From Prevotellamassilia sp. (lineage in GTDB: Bacteria > Bacteroidota > Bacteroidia > Bacteroidales > Bacteroidaceae): DNA of 21,033 bases. This document shows, piece by piece, positions 1 through 7,465 of the stretch; positions within the stretch are counted from its first letter, which is position 1; each line of letters begins with the position of its first letter. The position numbers and the translations under genes are program-made. The notes below the pieces were generated by a model. It saw nothing but the letters and a program-made list of their open reading frames with translations, made no database searches and was not told the origin of the DNA. The stretch spans positions 1-21,033 of the forward strand of contig JAHAWW010000286.1 of the NCBI GenBank assembly GCA_018383375.1. Reading direction: 5' to 3'.

Positions 1-167
1 GTGTGAGTGTGTCGACCCTCGGCGGTGCTGTCGTGCAGACAGTCGACTTCGGCCGACAGGTCCGCGGCAGTGAGCAGTCCGTCGACCTCGGCGGCCTTCA
101 GACCGGCGTCTACGTCGTGACCATCACTACGCCGCAAGCTGCCGTGTCGCGCAAGTTTGTGAAGTGA
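1..167 (+). CDS. C-terminal end of a protein with a type IX secretion (T9SS) type A sorting domain (5' partial)
   Basis: Only the last 54 codons are present. The reading frame opens at base 3 and ends at the TGA at 165-167. The tail reads roughly LQTGVYVVTITT followed by VSRKFVK. This fits the usual end of T9SS type A C-terminal sorting domains: a short beta-strand after a G-V-Y turn, then a basic K-F-V-K end. In that system the tail directs a secreted protein through the outer membrane and is then removed. The catalytic or binding part of the protein lies outside the window, so its function cannot be told. The motif match is by eye. A terminator-like hairpin follows 30 bp after the stop. Confidence 0.6.
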   Translation, partial: VSVSTLGGAVVQTVDFGRQVRGSEQSVDLGGLQTGVYVVTITTPQAAVSRKFVK

Positions 168-197
168 GCAAAACAAGACAAACGATTTCAACAATAG

Positions 198-236
198 TTT
201 TGGGCGGTTGCGACCTTGTGGTGCGACCGCCCAAAA
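198..236 (+). terminator. Hairpin after the T9SS-tail gene, probable terminator
   Basis: The left arm, TTTTGGGCGGTTGCG starting at 198, pairs with the right arm GCGACCGCCCAAAA ending at 236. There is one G-T pair and one bulge, and the loop is about TTGT. The downstream T tract is weak (TCGTTT), so termination efficiency is uncertain. The position 30 bp after the stop fits a terminator. Confidence 0.55.
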
Positions 237-462
237 TCGTTTAGAGCCGAACCGGGTCAGGGCAGAAAAGCCGGCGAGCAGATGGGCCAAAGCGCTGTCT
301 GTTGCGAGGTATGCAAGGCCGTGAAAGACGGGCCTTGACAAAAAGATATGCCTTTCTGTTCGTTCGGGGCGGTCTCGTCGCCATACCACCATCACCGCTC
401 TGCCTCGCACTCCTTTTTTTGTCTTTTTCTCAGTCGTTTTTCAGCCTTATATTGCAGTGAGT

Positions 463-497
463 AAAAGGAGAGGGACCGCTCGGTCGCTTCTCCTTTT
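463..497 (+). terminator. Strong rho-independent-type hairpin upstream of gdhA
   Basis: AAAAGGAGA at 463-471 pairs with TCTCCTTTT at 489-497. An inner stem, GACC with GGTC, closes a GCTC loop. A T-rich tail (GTTTTCTTC) follows. No gene ends just upstream, so it either backs up the first hairpin or ends an unannotated transcript from 240-460. Confidence 0.65.
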
Positions 498-793
498 GTT
501 TTCTTCGTCATATTTTTGTTAACTTGTGCTATAATAATGCTTTACGAGCCTTATGGCAGCTTTTTCTCGCATAAGGTCCGTGACTTCTGTCCCTATTCCC
601 GTACATTTTTTCCTTAATCTCACCTTCTCTGCTTGCCTTCAACGCACTCTTTCGTGCTTTTCAAGGCCTTCAAACACTTTTTGCAGCAAAATTTTGTCAC
701 GATGAGTCCCCTTTTTGTACAATCCCGTTGCGCCCCCAGTGGCTTCCGAAAATAATTATCCGCCCGAACGTGCCTCTATTGAGCGGGATTGGC

Positions 794-801
794 TATATTT
801 G
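794..801 (+). promoter_or_regulatory. Probable -7 box of the gdhA promoter (TATATTTG)
   Basis: TATATTTG matches the Bacteroidota primary-sigma -7 consensus TAnnTTTG and lies 31 bp upstream of the gdhA ATG. I see no clear TTTG -33 box at the usual spacing. A TTG at 779-781 is too close. The call rests on the -7 box and its position. Confidence 0.45.
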
Positions 802-832
802 AAGCGTTAATCCAAAAACCTACCTACTACCT

Positions 833-2167
833 ATGAAAACACAACAAATCATGACGGCTCTTGAAGCCCGTCACCCCGGCGAGCACGAGTATCTGCAAGC
901 CGTGCGTGAGGTACTTCTTTCGATTGAGGACGTGTATAACGAGCATCCCGAATTTGAGCGAGCCAAGTTGATAGAACGACTGGTCGAGCCAGACCGCATC
1001 GTCACCTTCCGCGTGCCATGGGTCGACGACCACGGTGAGGTCCACGTCAACCTGGGCTACCGCGTGCAGTTTAACAATGCCATCGGCCCATACAAAGGCG
1101 GCATACGCTTCCACCCCTCAGTCAACCTGAGCATTTTGAAATTCCTCGGTTTTGAACAGACCTTCAAGAATGCGCTCACCACACTGCCCATGGGTGGCGC
1201 CAAAGGCGGCTCTGACTTTGCTCCGCGTGGCCGCAGCGATGGCGAAATTATGCGCTTCTGCCAGGCCTTTATGCTTGAACTCTGGCGCAACCTCGGTCCG
1301 GACCAAGACGTGCCTGCAGGCGACATCGGAGTGGGCGGCCGTGAAGTGGGCTATATGTTTGGCATGTATAAAAAGCTCTCGCGCGAGCACACAGGCACCT
1401 TCACCGGCAAAGGCCTTGAATTTGGCGGCTCCATCCTTCGTCCTGAAGCCACCGGCTATGGCGCCCTCTATTTCGTGCAGCAGATGCTCGCCGATATGGG
1501 GCAGAACCTCGAGGGCAAGACCGTGGCCGTATCGGGTTTCGGCAATGTGGCCTGGGGAGCCGTCAAGAAAGCCACAGAACTTGGCGCGAAAGTGGTCACG
1601 CTCAGCGGTCCCGACGGTTACGTCTACGACCCCGACGGCGTGAGCGGCGACAAAATCGACTATATGCTTGAGCTGCGCCTTTCGGGAGAAGACATCGTGG
1701 CGCCCTACGCTGAGCGCTATCCCTCGGCCACCTTCTATGAGGGCCGTAAGCCCTGGGAGGTGAAGGCCGACATCGCTCTGCCTTGCGCCACACAAAACGA
1801 GCTCGACGACGAAGACGCACGTATGCTCATTGACAACGGCGTCACGCTCGTGGCCGAAGTGAGCAATATGGGCTGTACGGCCGAGGCCGTTGATCTCTTC
1901 GTGGCCCGCAAGACCCCGTTTGCTCCCGGCAAGGCCGTCAACTCGGGCGGCGTGGCCACATCCGGACTCGAGATGACGCAAAATGCCATGCACATCTCGT
2001 GGTCGGCCGACGAGGTGGATGAGCGTCTGCACAAGATTATGAGCGAAGTGCACGACCAGTGTCTGCAATATGGTCGCGAAGCCGACTATATCAACTACGT
2101 CAAAGGTGCCAACATTGCCGGTTTCATGAAAGTGGCCCGAGCCATGATGGCCCAAGGCATCGTCTGA
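833..2167 (+). CDS. gdhA: Glutamate dehydrogenase, hexameric GdhA type
   Basis: This cytoplasmic enzyme interconverts 2-oxoglutarate plus ammonia and glutamate, the main ammonium-assimilation step in many gut Bacteroidota. At 444 aa it matches the usual length of the small hexameric bacterial enzymes. Visible family marks are PYKGGIRFHP around residues 86-95, where K88 binds substrate; LPMGGAKGGSDF around 118-129, with catalytic K124; PAGDIGVGGRE around 161-171, with D164; and a Rossmann nucleotide-binding turn GFGNVA at 235-240. The ATG at 833 follows a TAnnTTTG box, and the N-terminus aligns well with known GdhA starts. Family knowledge suggests NADP(H) use, but dual-cofactor enzymes occur in Bacteroides, so cofactor choice is not settled by reading. 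The gene appears monocistronic, with its own promoter and the hairpin at 2176-2203. Confidence 0.97.
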   Translation: MKTQQIMTALEARHPGEHEYLQAVREVLLSIEDVYNEHPEFERAKLIERLVEPDRIVTFRVPWVDDHGEVHVNLGYRVQFNNAIGPYKGGIRFHPSVNLSILKFLGFEQTFKNALTTLPMGGAKGGSDFAPRGRSDGEIMRFCQAFMLELWRNLGPDQDVPAGDIGVGGREVGYMFGMYKKLSREHTGTFTGKGLEFGGSILRPEATGYGALYFVQQMLADMGQNLEGKTVAVSGFGNVAWGAVKKATELGAKVVTLSGPDGYVYDPDGVSGDKIDYMLELRLSGEDIVAPYAERYPSATFYEGRKPWEVKADIALPCATQNELDDEDARMLIDNGVTLVAEVSNMGCTAEAVDLFVARKTPFAPGKAVNSGGVATSGLEMTQNAMHISWSADEVDERLHKIMSEVHDQCLQYGREADYINYVKGANIAGFMKVARAMMAQGIV

Positions 2168-2175
2168 AAAAAGCT

Positions 2176-2203
2176 AATGAGCGGCCCCAATGGGTCGCTC
2201 ATT
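2176..2203 (+). terminator. Terminator hairpin of gdhA
   Basis: AATGAGCG at 2176-2183 pairs with CGCTCATT at 2196-2203. The inner pairs GCCC/GGGT close a CAAT loop, and ATTTCC follows. The hairpin begins nine bases after the gdhA stop. Confidence 0.75.
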
Positions 2204-2209
2204 ATTTCC

Positions 2210-2224
2210 CTGTCATCCTGACAG
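2210..2224. repeat. Short perfect inverted repeat upstream of sprT-like gene
   Basis: CTGTCA and TGACAG flank a TCC spacer, a perfect six-base inverted repeat. It lies between the gdhA terminator and the sprT-like start, with no other known role. It could be an operator site. Confidence 0.35.
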
Positions 2225-2288
2225 CATCAACCGGTCAGCCCCATCCGCCGTCGCCGACCGATTGACCAATCTCTCAGTTCCTCTCCCA

Positions 2289-2954
2289 ATGCTCCCCACC
2301 TTAGATTTTCTCTCTTCACGCTTCGCGCAGTTCAACCAGACGATATTCGACGGCCGTCTGCCCATGCCGACGTTTCGCATTGGCTATGCCCGTCGCTCGC
2401 AAGGCTCCCTGAGCTACAAATCGGTGAGGCATTTCGGCGTGAAACACAGGGTGGGGGATTTCACACTCACACTGAGCCGCAAGTTTGATTGCCCGGAGGA
2501 GGAATGGGAAGACACCCTCATTCACGAAATGATACATCTGCACATCGCGGCAAACGGCATTGTCGACACCTCGACTCATGGCAAGGTTTTCAGGCAGATG
2601 ATGCACGATATCAATGCCCGATGGGGGCGCCACATCACGATATCGAAACGGCTCAGTGTCGAGGAGGCAGAGCGTGAGACTCTGAGTGCCCCGCGATTTT
2701 TCTGCGTGGTGAAACTGGCCGATGGGCGCACGGCACTCACCGTGGCTGCCAAGACATGCATCAACAGCCTTTGGCGTGACATTCCCCGCGTTTATAAGAC
2801 CATCAGCATAGATTGGTATTGGTCTGCCGACGCTTATTTCTCGCGTTTCCCCGTGGCCCGAACGCCTCGGCTCTATGTGGTGAAGGCCGAAGATTTGGCT
2901 CCCCGTCTCGCCAAGGCCGTCAGGCTGACCAAAGACGGAAAGCGGATAGACTAA
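2289..2954 (+). CDS. SprT-like domain zinc metallopeptidase-fold protein
   Basis: This 221-aa protein has the SprT/Spartan-like fold. The zinc motif HEMIH occupies residues 79-83 (H79, E80, H83), followed by a probable third ligand at H97 in a THGKVF context. Bacterial SprT-like proteins are poorly characterised. The eukaryotic relative Spartan degrades DNA-crosslinked proteins, so a proteolytic role is inferred only. The ATG at 2289 is preferred over an in-frame ATG at 2190 because the earlier start lies inside the gdhA terminator and adds 33 residues without family character. I see no TAnnTTTG box before it. Expression may come from read-through of gdhA or from an unrecognised promoter near the inverted repeat at 2210-2224. 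There is no signal peptide or membrane segment, so it should be cytoplasmic. Confidence 0.8.
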   Translation: MLPTLDFLSSRFAQFNQTIFDGRLPMPTFRIGYARRSQGSLSYKSVRHFGVKHRVGDFTLTLSRKFDCPEEEWEDTLIHEMIHLHIAANGIVDTSTHGKVFRQMMHDINARWGRHITISKRLSVEEAERETLSAPRFFCVVKLADGRTALTVAAKTCINSLWRDIPRVYKTISIDWYWSADAYFSRFPVARTPRLYVVKAEDLAPRLAKAVRLTKDGKRID

Positions 2955-2975
2955 GCCTCTTTCCCTTTACACAAA

Positions 2976-3020
2976 AATCCCTGCACGACCGCGCGTAAAA
3001 GAGCCGGAGGTGCAGGGATT
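2976..3020. terminator. Bidirectional terminator between sprT-like gene and rubredoxin
   Basis: An 11-bp perfect stem forms between AATCCCTGCAC (2976-2986) and GTGCAGGGATT (3010-3020). An A run precedes it and a T-rich stretch follows, so it can work on both strands. It sits between two genes that converge, 22 bp from one stop and 27 bp from the other. Confidence 0.8.
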
Positions 3021-3046
3021 GTTTGTTGTGGCAAAAGCGTAGCGTA

Positions 3047-3211
3047 TTATTCTTCGACAACCTCAAAGAGGTCTTTGCCTACGCCGCAGAGTGGGCATAC
3101 CCAATCTTCGGGAATGTCTTCAAAGGCTGTGCCGGGAGCGATGCCGCTATCGGGATCGCCAACTTCGGGGTCGTAGACCCACTGGCATACGGTGCATACG
3201 TACTTTTTCAT
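3047..3211 (-). CDS. Rubredoxin
   Basis: This is a 54-aa one-electron carrier with a single iron held by four cysteines. Both CxxC-type knuckles are visible: C6-T-V-C9 in YVCTVCQWVYDP and C39-P-L-C42 in WVCPLCG. The spacing and the length of 52-54 aa are typical. The ATG at 3211 gives the standard MKKYVC start. A longer in-frame version to 3247 adds residues with no family match. It is the last gene of the seven-gene minus-strand operon, 38 bp after the DPP III gene, and ends at the shared hairpin. In anaerobes rubredoxins often feed electrons to rubrerythrin or superoxide reductase. Neither is nearby, so the partner is unknown. Confidence 0.95.
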   Translation of the reverse strand: MKKYVCTVCQWVYDPEVGDPDSGIAPGTAFEDIPEDWVCPLCGVGKDLFEVVEE

Positions 3212-3249
3212 AATTTGTGGTTTTTGAGGGTGAATAATGGATGCCAAGA

Positions 3250-5301
3250 TTACTCGTTGACATCGGGAAGTGTATTGTAGTCGTGGCTGTAGCGCAACAT
3301 TTGGGCGTCGTAGGCCTCGGTATAGTCCAAAGTCACGTCGGTGATGCGGCCCTGAGCGTCGCGCACGGCTTTGTATACCGGATTGATGAAGCCTTTGTAA
3401 GGCGAAAGATTAAGTTTCTCGTAGCGTGTGAGCACTTCCTTATGTAGCGCGGGGTCAATCTGTACGGCATAGTCCTCGACCAAGCGGCGGGCAGCTTCAT
3501 AGTCGCCTTCGCTTTTGATGCGCTGTATCTCGGCGAGCAGTTGGCCAAAGAGATGACGCAGTTTCTCGTAGTCATTGATTTTGACGTAGGTCTTGCCTTT
3601 CTTCTTGACCAATTCCACCACCTTGTCGGCCCGTCCGTGTTCGTAGGCCCAGCGGGCGATGAGGGCGCGGTTGCGCATGTGGGCCTCTTCGATGGTATTG
3701 CCCAGGTTGATGCGCACCAGCTGCGTCATCAGACCATTAAGCATATAGCTGTAGTATTGGCTTTTGTAGGCTTCGAGGTTAGGCGTCAGACCTAGTTCCA
3801 CCAGTTTAGGGTCGGCCACATAGTAGAGACCGAACAAATCGGCGCGTGCCTCTTCGATGGTAGAGCCATAGGCCTTGAGTGTGTCGGGGTCGGTGCCGGG
3901 CAGGAGTTTACCGCTGCCGTGGCCCAGACACTCGTGGAGGTCGGTGTGAAGGTCGTCGCAGGCATCACCATAGGTGTTGATGATTTTTCGCGTCGCCTCA
4001 TCGATTACAAACTCAGCGTCCATGCCGTTGCCGTGGGCCGCTTTGTTGTAGGCGTCGGTGAGATTGCCGATGGTGACGCTTTTCGAACCATGCTCTCTGC
4101 GCACCCAGTCTGAGTTGGGCAGGTTGATGCCGATGGCTGTTGAGGGATAGAGGTCGCCACCCAGGATGGCGGCGGTGATGACCTTAGCCGAGACGCCTTT
4201 GACCTGCTCTTTCTTGAATCGGGCGTCTACGGGCGAATGGTCTTCAAACCATTGTGCATTGGCAGAGAGTTTCTCAGTGCGTGCCGTGGCGGCGAGATTT
4301 TTGAAATTGACTATGGCCTCCCACGATGCCTTCATGCCCAGCGGGTCGCCATAGCTTTCGGTGAAGCAGTTGTTGAAGTCTACAAGGCTCTTGGTGTCTT
4401 TGAGCCACTGGATGCTATAATCGTCGAAGGTGCGCAAGTCGCCCGTGCGATAGAACTCTACGAGGAGGTCGATGACTTTTTGTTGTGCCGGTGTGTCGGC
4501 ATAGGGGCGAGCGGCGAGGAGGTTTTCCACGATTTTCTCAATGGCATTGCCATAGAGTCCGCCAACGCGCCACACACGCTCAGTGAGTTCGCCGTCGGCG
4601 TTTCTTACGAGTCGGCTGTTCATTCCCATCATCACGGGGCGCGGGTCTAAGGGGGCTTTGCGCTCGGTGTAGAACTTCTCGGCCTCGGCCTGGGTGATGC
4701 CCGGTGCATAGTAGTTGCAGCCCGACGTCAACACAAGGTCGTCGCCGTCTTTTTGGTTCACGCGCATCGGCATAACGGTCGGGTCGAACATCACCGGGAT
4801 GAGCTCGTCACACAAGTCGTCCACCGTTTGGTCGGCAGGGAGATTGAGTTTTTCGCGAGCAATCTGGTGGGCAGCGGCTCTCAGTTCGTCGGCTGTGAAA
4901 GGCGGCACGAACTTCTCGCATCCGTAGTGGTGGTGAATGCCTGAAGAGAACCACACGCGCTTCAAGTAGGTGGACAGCCCGGTATAGAATTTGCCTTTGC
5001 GGTCGCCTTTATAGTCGGTATAGATTGCCTCAAGCAACCGACGGATGCGGAGGTTGTAGCGACCGTTTTGATCGAAAAGGATATCGCGACCTTGCAGGGC
5101 GGCTTCTTGCAGGTAATAGATAAATGTTTTTTGCTTTAACGTGAGATTGTCAAAGCCCTCGACCTTATAGCGTAGCATCTGGATGTCGGCAAAACGCTCG
5201 TCGGTATATTGGAAACCGTCGGTGGTTTGCGCAATGCCCTCGACGCTGCCGCCAAAAGTAGCGGCGGTGGCCATCATCATAGTCATCATTGTTTTTTTCA
5301 T
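3250..5301 (-). CDS. Exported dipeptidyl peptidase III (M49 family)
   Basis: This zinc exopeptidase releases dipeptides from the N-terminus of peptides. At 683 aa it has the usual length for the Bacteroides type. Zinc motif HECLGH is at residues 456-461, and the second motif EEARAD is at 483-488, where E484 is the likely third ligand. This HECLGH variant is the one known from the Bacteroides thetaiotaomicron enzyme; eukaryotic enzymes have HELLGH. The N-terminus, MKKTMMTMMMATAATF followed by an A-Q site near residue 25, looks like a signal peptide without a lipobox cysteine. A periplasmic location is therefore inferred, where it could trim imported peptides. The gene lies 30 bp after the MBL-fold gene in the operon. 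Confidence 0.93.
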   Translation of the reverse strand: MKKTMMTMMMATAATFGGSVEGIAQTTDGFQYTDERFADIQMLRYKVEGFDNLTLKQKTFIYYLQEAALQGRDILFDQNGRYNLRIRRLLEAIYTDYKGDRKGKFYTGLSTYLKRVWFSSGIHHHYGCEKFVPPFTADELRAAAHQIAREKLNLPADQTVDDLCDELIPVMFDPTVMPMRVNQKDGDDLVLTSGCNYYAPGITQAEAEKFYTERKAPLDPRPVMMGMNSRLVRNADGELTERVWRVGGLYGNAIEKIVENLLAARPYADTPAQQKVIDLLVEFYRTGDLRTFDDYSIQWLKDTKSLVDFNNCFTESYGDPLGMKASWEAIVNFKNLAATARTEKLSANAQWFEDHSPVDARFKKEQVKGVSAKVITAAILGGDLYPSTAIGINLPNSDWVRREHGSKSVTIGNLTDAYNKAAHGNGMDAEFVIDEATRKIINTYGDACDDLHTDLHECLGHGSGKLLPGTDPDTLKAYGSTIEEARADLFGLYYVADPKLVELGLTPNLEAYKSQYYSYMLNGLMTQLVRINLGNTIEEAHMRNRALIARWAYEHGRADKVVELVKKKGKTYVKINDYEKLRHLFGQLLAEIQRIKSEGDYEAARRLVEDYAVQIDPALHKEVLTRYEKLNLSPYKGFINPVYKAVRDAQGRITDVTLDYTEAYDAQMLRYSHDYNTLPDVNE

Positions 5302-5331
5302 ATAGTCTTTATTGTGGTTGATTGTCTCGGA

Positions 5332-5976
5332 TTAGCGGATGTAGCGGTTGAACAATCGTTCGTCACCGATGGTTGTGGACGGGCCGTGTCCGGGATAGAC
5401 TTTGACACTCTCGGGCAGGGTGGTCACCAGATGTTGCAAGGCTGAGATAAGGCTCGCCTCATCGCCGCCCGGCAAGTCGGTACGTCCGATTTCTCTGCAA
5501 AAGAGGCTGTCGCCGCTAAAAAGCACGCCTTCGGCTTCGCAGTAGAAGCAGACGCCGCCCGGTGTGTGTCCGGGGGTGGCAATGACGCGCAGGCTGTGAT
5601 TGCCGAAGTGGAGGGTGTCGCCATCGTTGAACGGCGTGGCTGCTGCGGGTAGCGACAAGGGAAAGTCGCGGTGCAGGAAGGCTCGCATCTGTTCGGCGGC
5701 GGCAGCGTATGTGGTCTGCTCGGCGGCTGAGAGTTCGGGCGATAGGCCATAGGTGTCGGCACAATATTGTGCGCCAAACACATGGTCAAAGTGGCCGTGG
5801 GTGCACAAGAGGCGCACCGGCTTGAGTGCCTTCTCGGCGATGTAGTCGCTAATGCGGGTTTTGTCTTCAGGGAAGAAGGCACCGCAGTCAATAATCACGG
5901 CTTCGCCGCTCTCATCGCTGACGACGTAGCAATTCTCTTCGATGAAATTGCAAGTAAACAGTTTGATTTCAATCAT
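5332..5976 (-). CDS. MBL-fold metal-dependent hydrolase, glyoxalase II-like
   Basis: A 214-aa protein of the metallo-beta-lactamase superfamily. The motif THGHFDH is at residues 59-65 (H60, H62, D64, H65), with further metal ligands at H137 (TPGHTPGG), D156 (SGDSLF) and H197 (YPGHGP). This order and the short length match the single-domain glyoxalase II-like group (YcbL type), which lacks the C-terminal substrate domain of true glyoxalase II, so thioester hydrolysis is possible but not proven. The ATG at 5976 starts MIEIKLF, a typical family N-terminus. A longer in-frame opening to 6261 runs through rsmG and is not credible. It is cytoplasmic, 31 bp downstream of rsmG. Confidence 0.9.
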   Translation of the reverse strand: MIEIKLFTCNFIEENCYVVSDESGEAVIIDCGAFFPEDKTRISDYIAEKALKPVRLLCTHGHFDHVFGAQYCADTYGLSPELSAAEQTTYAAAAEQMRAFLHRDFPLSLPAAATPFNDGDTLHFGNHSLRVIATPGHTPGGVCFYCEAEGVLFSGDSLFCREIGRTDLPGGDEASLISALQHLVTTLPESVKVYPGHGPSTTIGDERLFNRYIR

Positions 5977-6007
5977 AGGATAAAAACATTGTCTTAGTGG
6001 CCGCGTC

Positions 6008-6646
6008 TCACATCGCCACGAACGCCACCTTTTTGGTCTTGAAGAAATCGTCTTCGAAATAGGTGGAGAGTTCCCATTGTTCACTGACGCGCTTGAAGGG
6101 CTTGAGTTCGTGGTGCAAGTCACCGCCCTTGAGACAGATGATGCCATTGGGCAGGGCGTTATGGCTTTCGCGGCGGATGTTTTTCTTGACCAAGCGGGCC
6201 AGCTCAGACATTTCGGCCATGGCGCGAGACACCACGAAGTCGTATTTGCCTTTTTCTTCAATCACGTTGCGGTGGATGGCAGTGACGTTTTCAAGTCCGA
6301 TGGCTTCGGCCACGGCGGCTGCCACTTTGACCTTCTTGCCAATGCTGTCCATAAGGGTGAAATGACTTTCGGGGAACATGATGGCCAATGGTATGCCGGG
6401 GAAGCCGCCGCCTGTGCCGAGGTCGAGCACTTCGGTGCCGGGACGGAAACGGATGACCTTGGCAATGCCGAGCGAGTGGAGCACGTGGTGGGGATAGAGA
6501 TTGTCTATGTCTTTGCGCGAGATGACGTTGATTTTCGCGTTCCAGTCGTGATAGAGTTCGTCGAGTGCGGCAAACTGTTGGCGCTGTTGGTCGGAGAGGT
6601 CTTTGAAGTGGTCGTAGACCAGTTGGACCGTAGTGTCTGTAGTCAT
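6008..6646 (-). CDS. rsmG: 16S rRNA (guanine-527-N7)-methyltransferase RsmG
   Basis: This 212-aa SAM-dependent methyltransferase modifies G527 in the 530 loop of 16S rRNA. Family marks are NVISRKD at residues 40-46, HHVLHSL at 53-59, the SAM-binding loop VLDLGTGGGFPGIPLA at 73-88, and the VSRAMAE segment at about 139-145. Length and start match the family. The gene is often near oriC and gidA in other bacteria. Here it sits in a metabolic operon 39 bp after the nitrilase-type gene, with an AT-rich spacer (ATATAATATATATAGG on the plus strand). Confidence 0.96.
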   Translation of the reverse strand: MTTDTTVQLVYDHFKDLSDQQRQQFAALDELYHDWNAKINVISRKDIDNLYPHHVLHSLGIAKVIRFRPGTEVLDLGTGGGFPGIPLAIMFPESHFTLMDSIGKKVKVAAAVAEAIGLENVTAIHRNVIEEKGKYDFVVSRAMAEMSELARLVKKNIRRESHNALPNGIICLKGGDLHHELKPFKRVSEQWELSTYFEDDFFKTKKVAFVAM

Positions 6647-6685
6647 ATAATATATATAGGAGTGTTCTGGTTGGGGAGAAGACTG

Positions 6686-7453
6686 TCAGTGGAGGGTAAA
6701 CGCATCGGCGTCGGCCAAGACTGGGAATTTTTGTCTGAAATGCCGGAGCCGCTCCACGTCGAGTGTGATGGTGGCGGCCTGAACGTTGGCGTCGAAGTCG
6801 GCGAGGGTTTTGCCGTAAGCGTCGATGAGCATCGACCCTCCGGCATAGTGGCAGACGGGGTCGTTGCCTGTGCGGTTGACGCCGCAGACGAAACATTGGT
6901 TCTCTATGGCTCGCGCCTTGAGCAGGGTTTGCCAAGCCATTTGACGGCTTTCGGGCCAGTTGGCCACATAGACCACGAGGTCGTAGGCCGCTGCAAAGTT
7001 GCGCGAAAATACGGGAAAACGCAAATCGTAGCACGTCAAAATCAACACCTTGAGGCCGCCAATCTCCACGATGGTGCGCCCAGAGCCGGCTTGATAACAG
7101 GCCTTTTCGCCGCCATAGCCGAAAAGATGGCGTTTGTCATAGACGGCTGTGACGGCGCCGTGGCCGACCACAAATAGTCGGTTTGTGGCCCGGTTTTCGT
7201 CTTTTTCTCTCCACGGCAGACTGCCCATGATGGTCTGTCCATGGCGTGCGGAGAAGGCTTTCATCCAAGCCAAAGCCTGTTCGGCGGCACTGAAGGTCTC
7301 TGCCGTCGGGTTCATACAAAAGCCCGTGGCCCACATTTCGGGCAAGACGTAGAGATCGGCCTCTGGAGCTTGTTCGATGAGGCTCTCGGCGGTGGCGATG
7401 TTGGCCGTGACATCTTGCCAGACGATATCGGTCTGAACGAGGCAGATTTTCAT
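6686..7453 (-). CDS. Carbon-nitrogen hydrolase, omega-amidase (YafV/Nit2) type
   Basis: A 255-aa nitrilase-superfamily amidase. The catalytic triad is readable: E39 in VLPEMW, K107 in YDKRHLF and C141 in LTCYDLRFP. The sequence around the cysteine and the KRHLF segment match omega-amidases, which hydrolyse alpha-ketoglutaramate or alpha-ketosuccinamate. This is a metabolite-repair function inferred from the family. The protein is cytoplasmic with no signal peptide. The ATG at 7453 begins MKICLVQTDIVWQD, the standard N-terminus. It is 12 bp downstream of the phosphatase-like gene, which suggests co-transcription. Exact substrate is not determined by the sequence. Confidence 0.9.
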   Translation of the reverse strand: MKICLVQTDIVWQDVTANIATAESLIEQAPEADLYVLPEMWATGFCMNPTAETFSAAEQALAWMKAFSARHGQTIMGSLPWREKDENRATNRLFVVGHGAVTAVYDKRHLFGYGGEKACYQAGSGRTIVEIGGLKVLILTCYDLRFPVFSRNFAAAYDLVVYVANWPESRQMAWQTLLKARAIENQCFVCGVNRTGNDPVCHYAGGSMLIDAYGKTLADFDANVQAATITLDVERLRHFRQKFPVLADADAFTLH

Positions 7454-7465
7454 AAGACAGTAGCG

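Larger units (their letters stand above)
168..832. other. 665-bp non-coding stretch before gdhA with two hairpins and several inverted repeats
   Basis: I see no convincing gene here. The stretch holds the hairpin at 198-236, a second strong hairpin with a T-rich tail at 463-497, and an inverted repeat CCTTATG (549-555) / CATAAGG (570-576). It also has long pyrimidine-rich runs on the plus strand (about 400-435 and 580-720) and the probable gdhA promoter near 794. Two further TAnnTTTG matches, TAGTTTTG at 195-202 and TATTTTTG at 511-518, lack a well spaced -33 partner. The section between the two hairpins (about 240-460) could be a small RNA, but I recognise no known family. Confidence 0.5.

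Noticed and set aside
282..338. 18-codon frame with a CCxxC stretch upstream of gdhA
   Set aside because: It is very short, has no promoter or ribosome site, and the cysteine pattern is likely chance.
1118..2155. Long open frame on the minus strand within gdhA (345 codons)
   Set aside because: It is antisense to a clear gdhA, has His/Gly-rich low-complexity composition, no family motif, and is a by-product of GC-rich codon use.
6077..7177. Plus-strand open frame (366 codons) opposite rsmG and the amidase gene
   Set aside because: It spans two well-supported minus-strand genes and their gap, and its translation is Val/Gly/Asp-rich with no recognisable domain.
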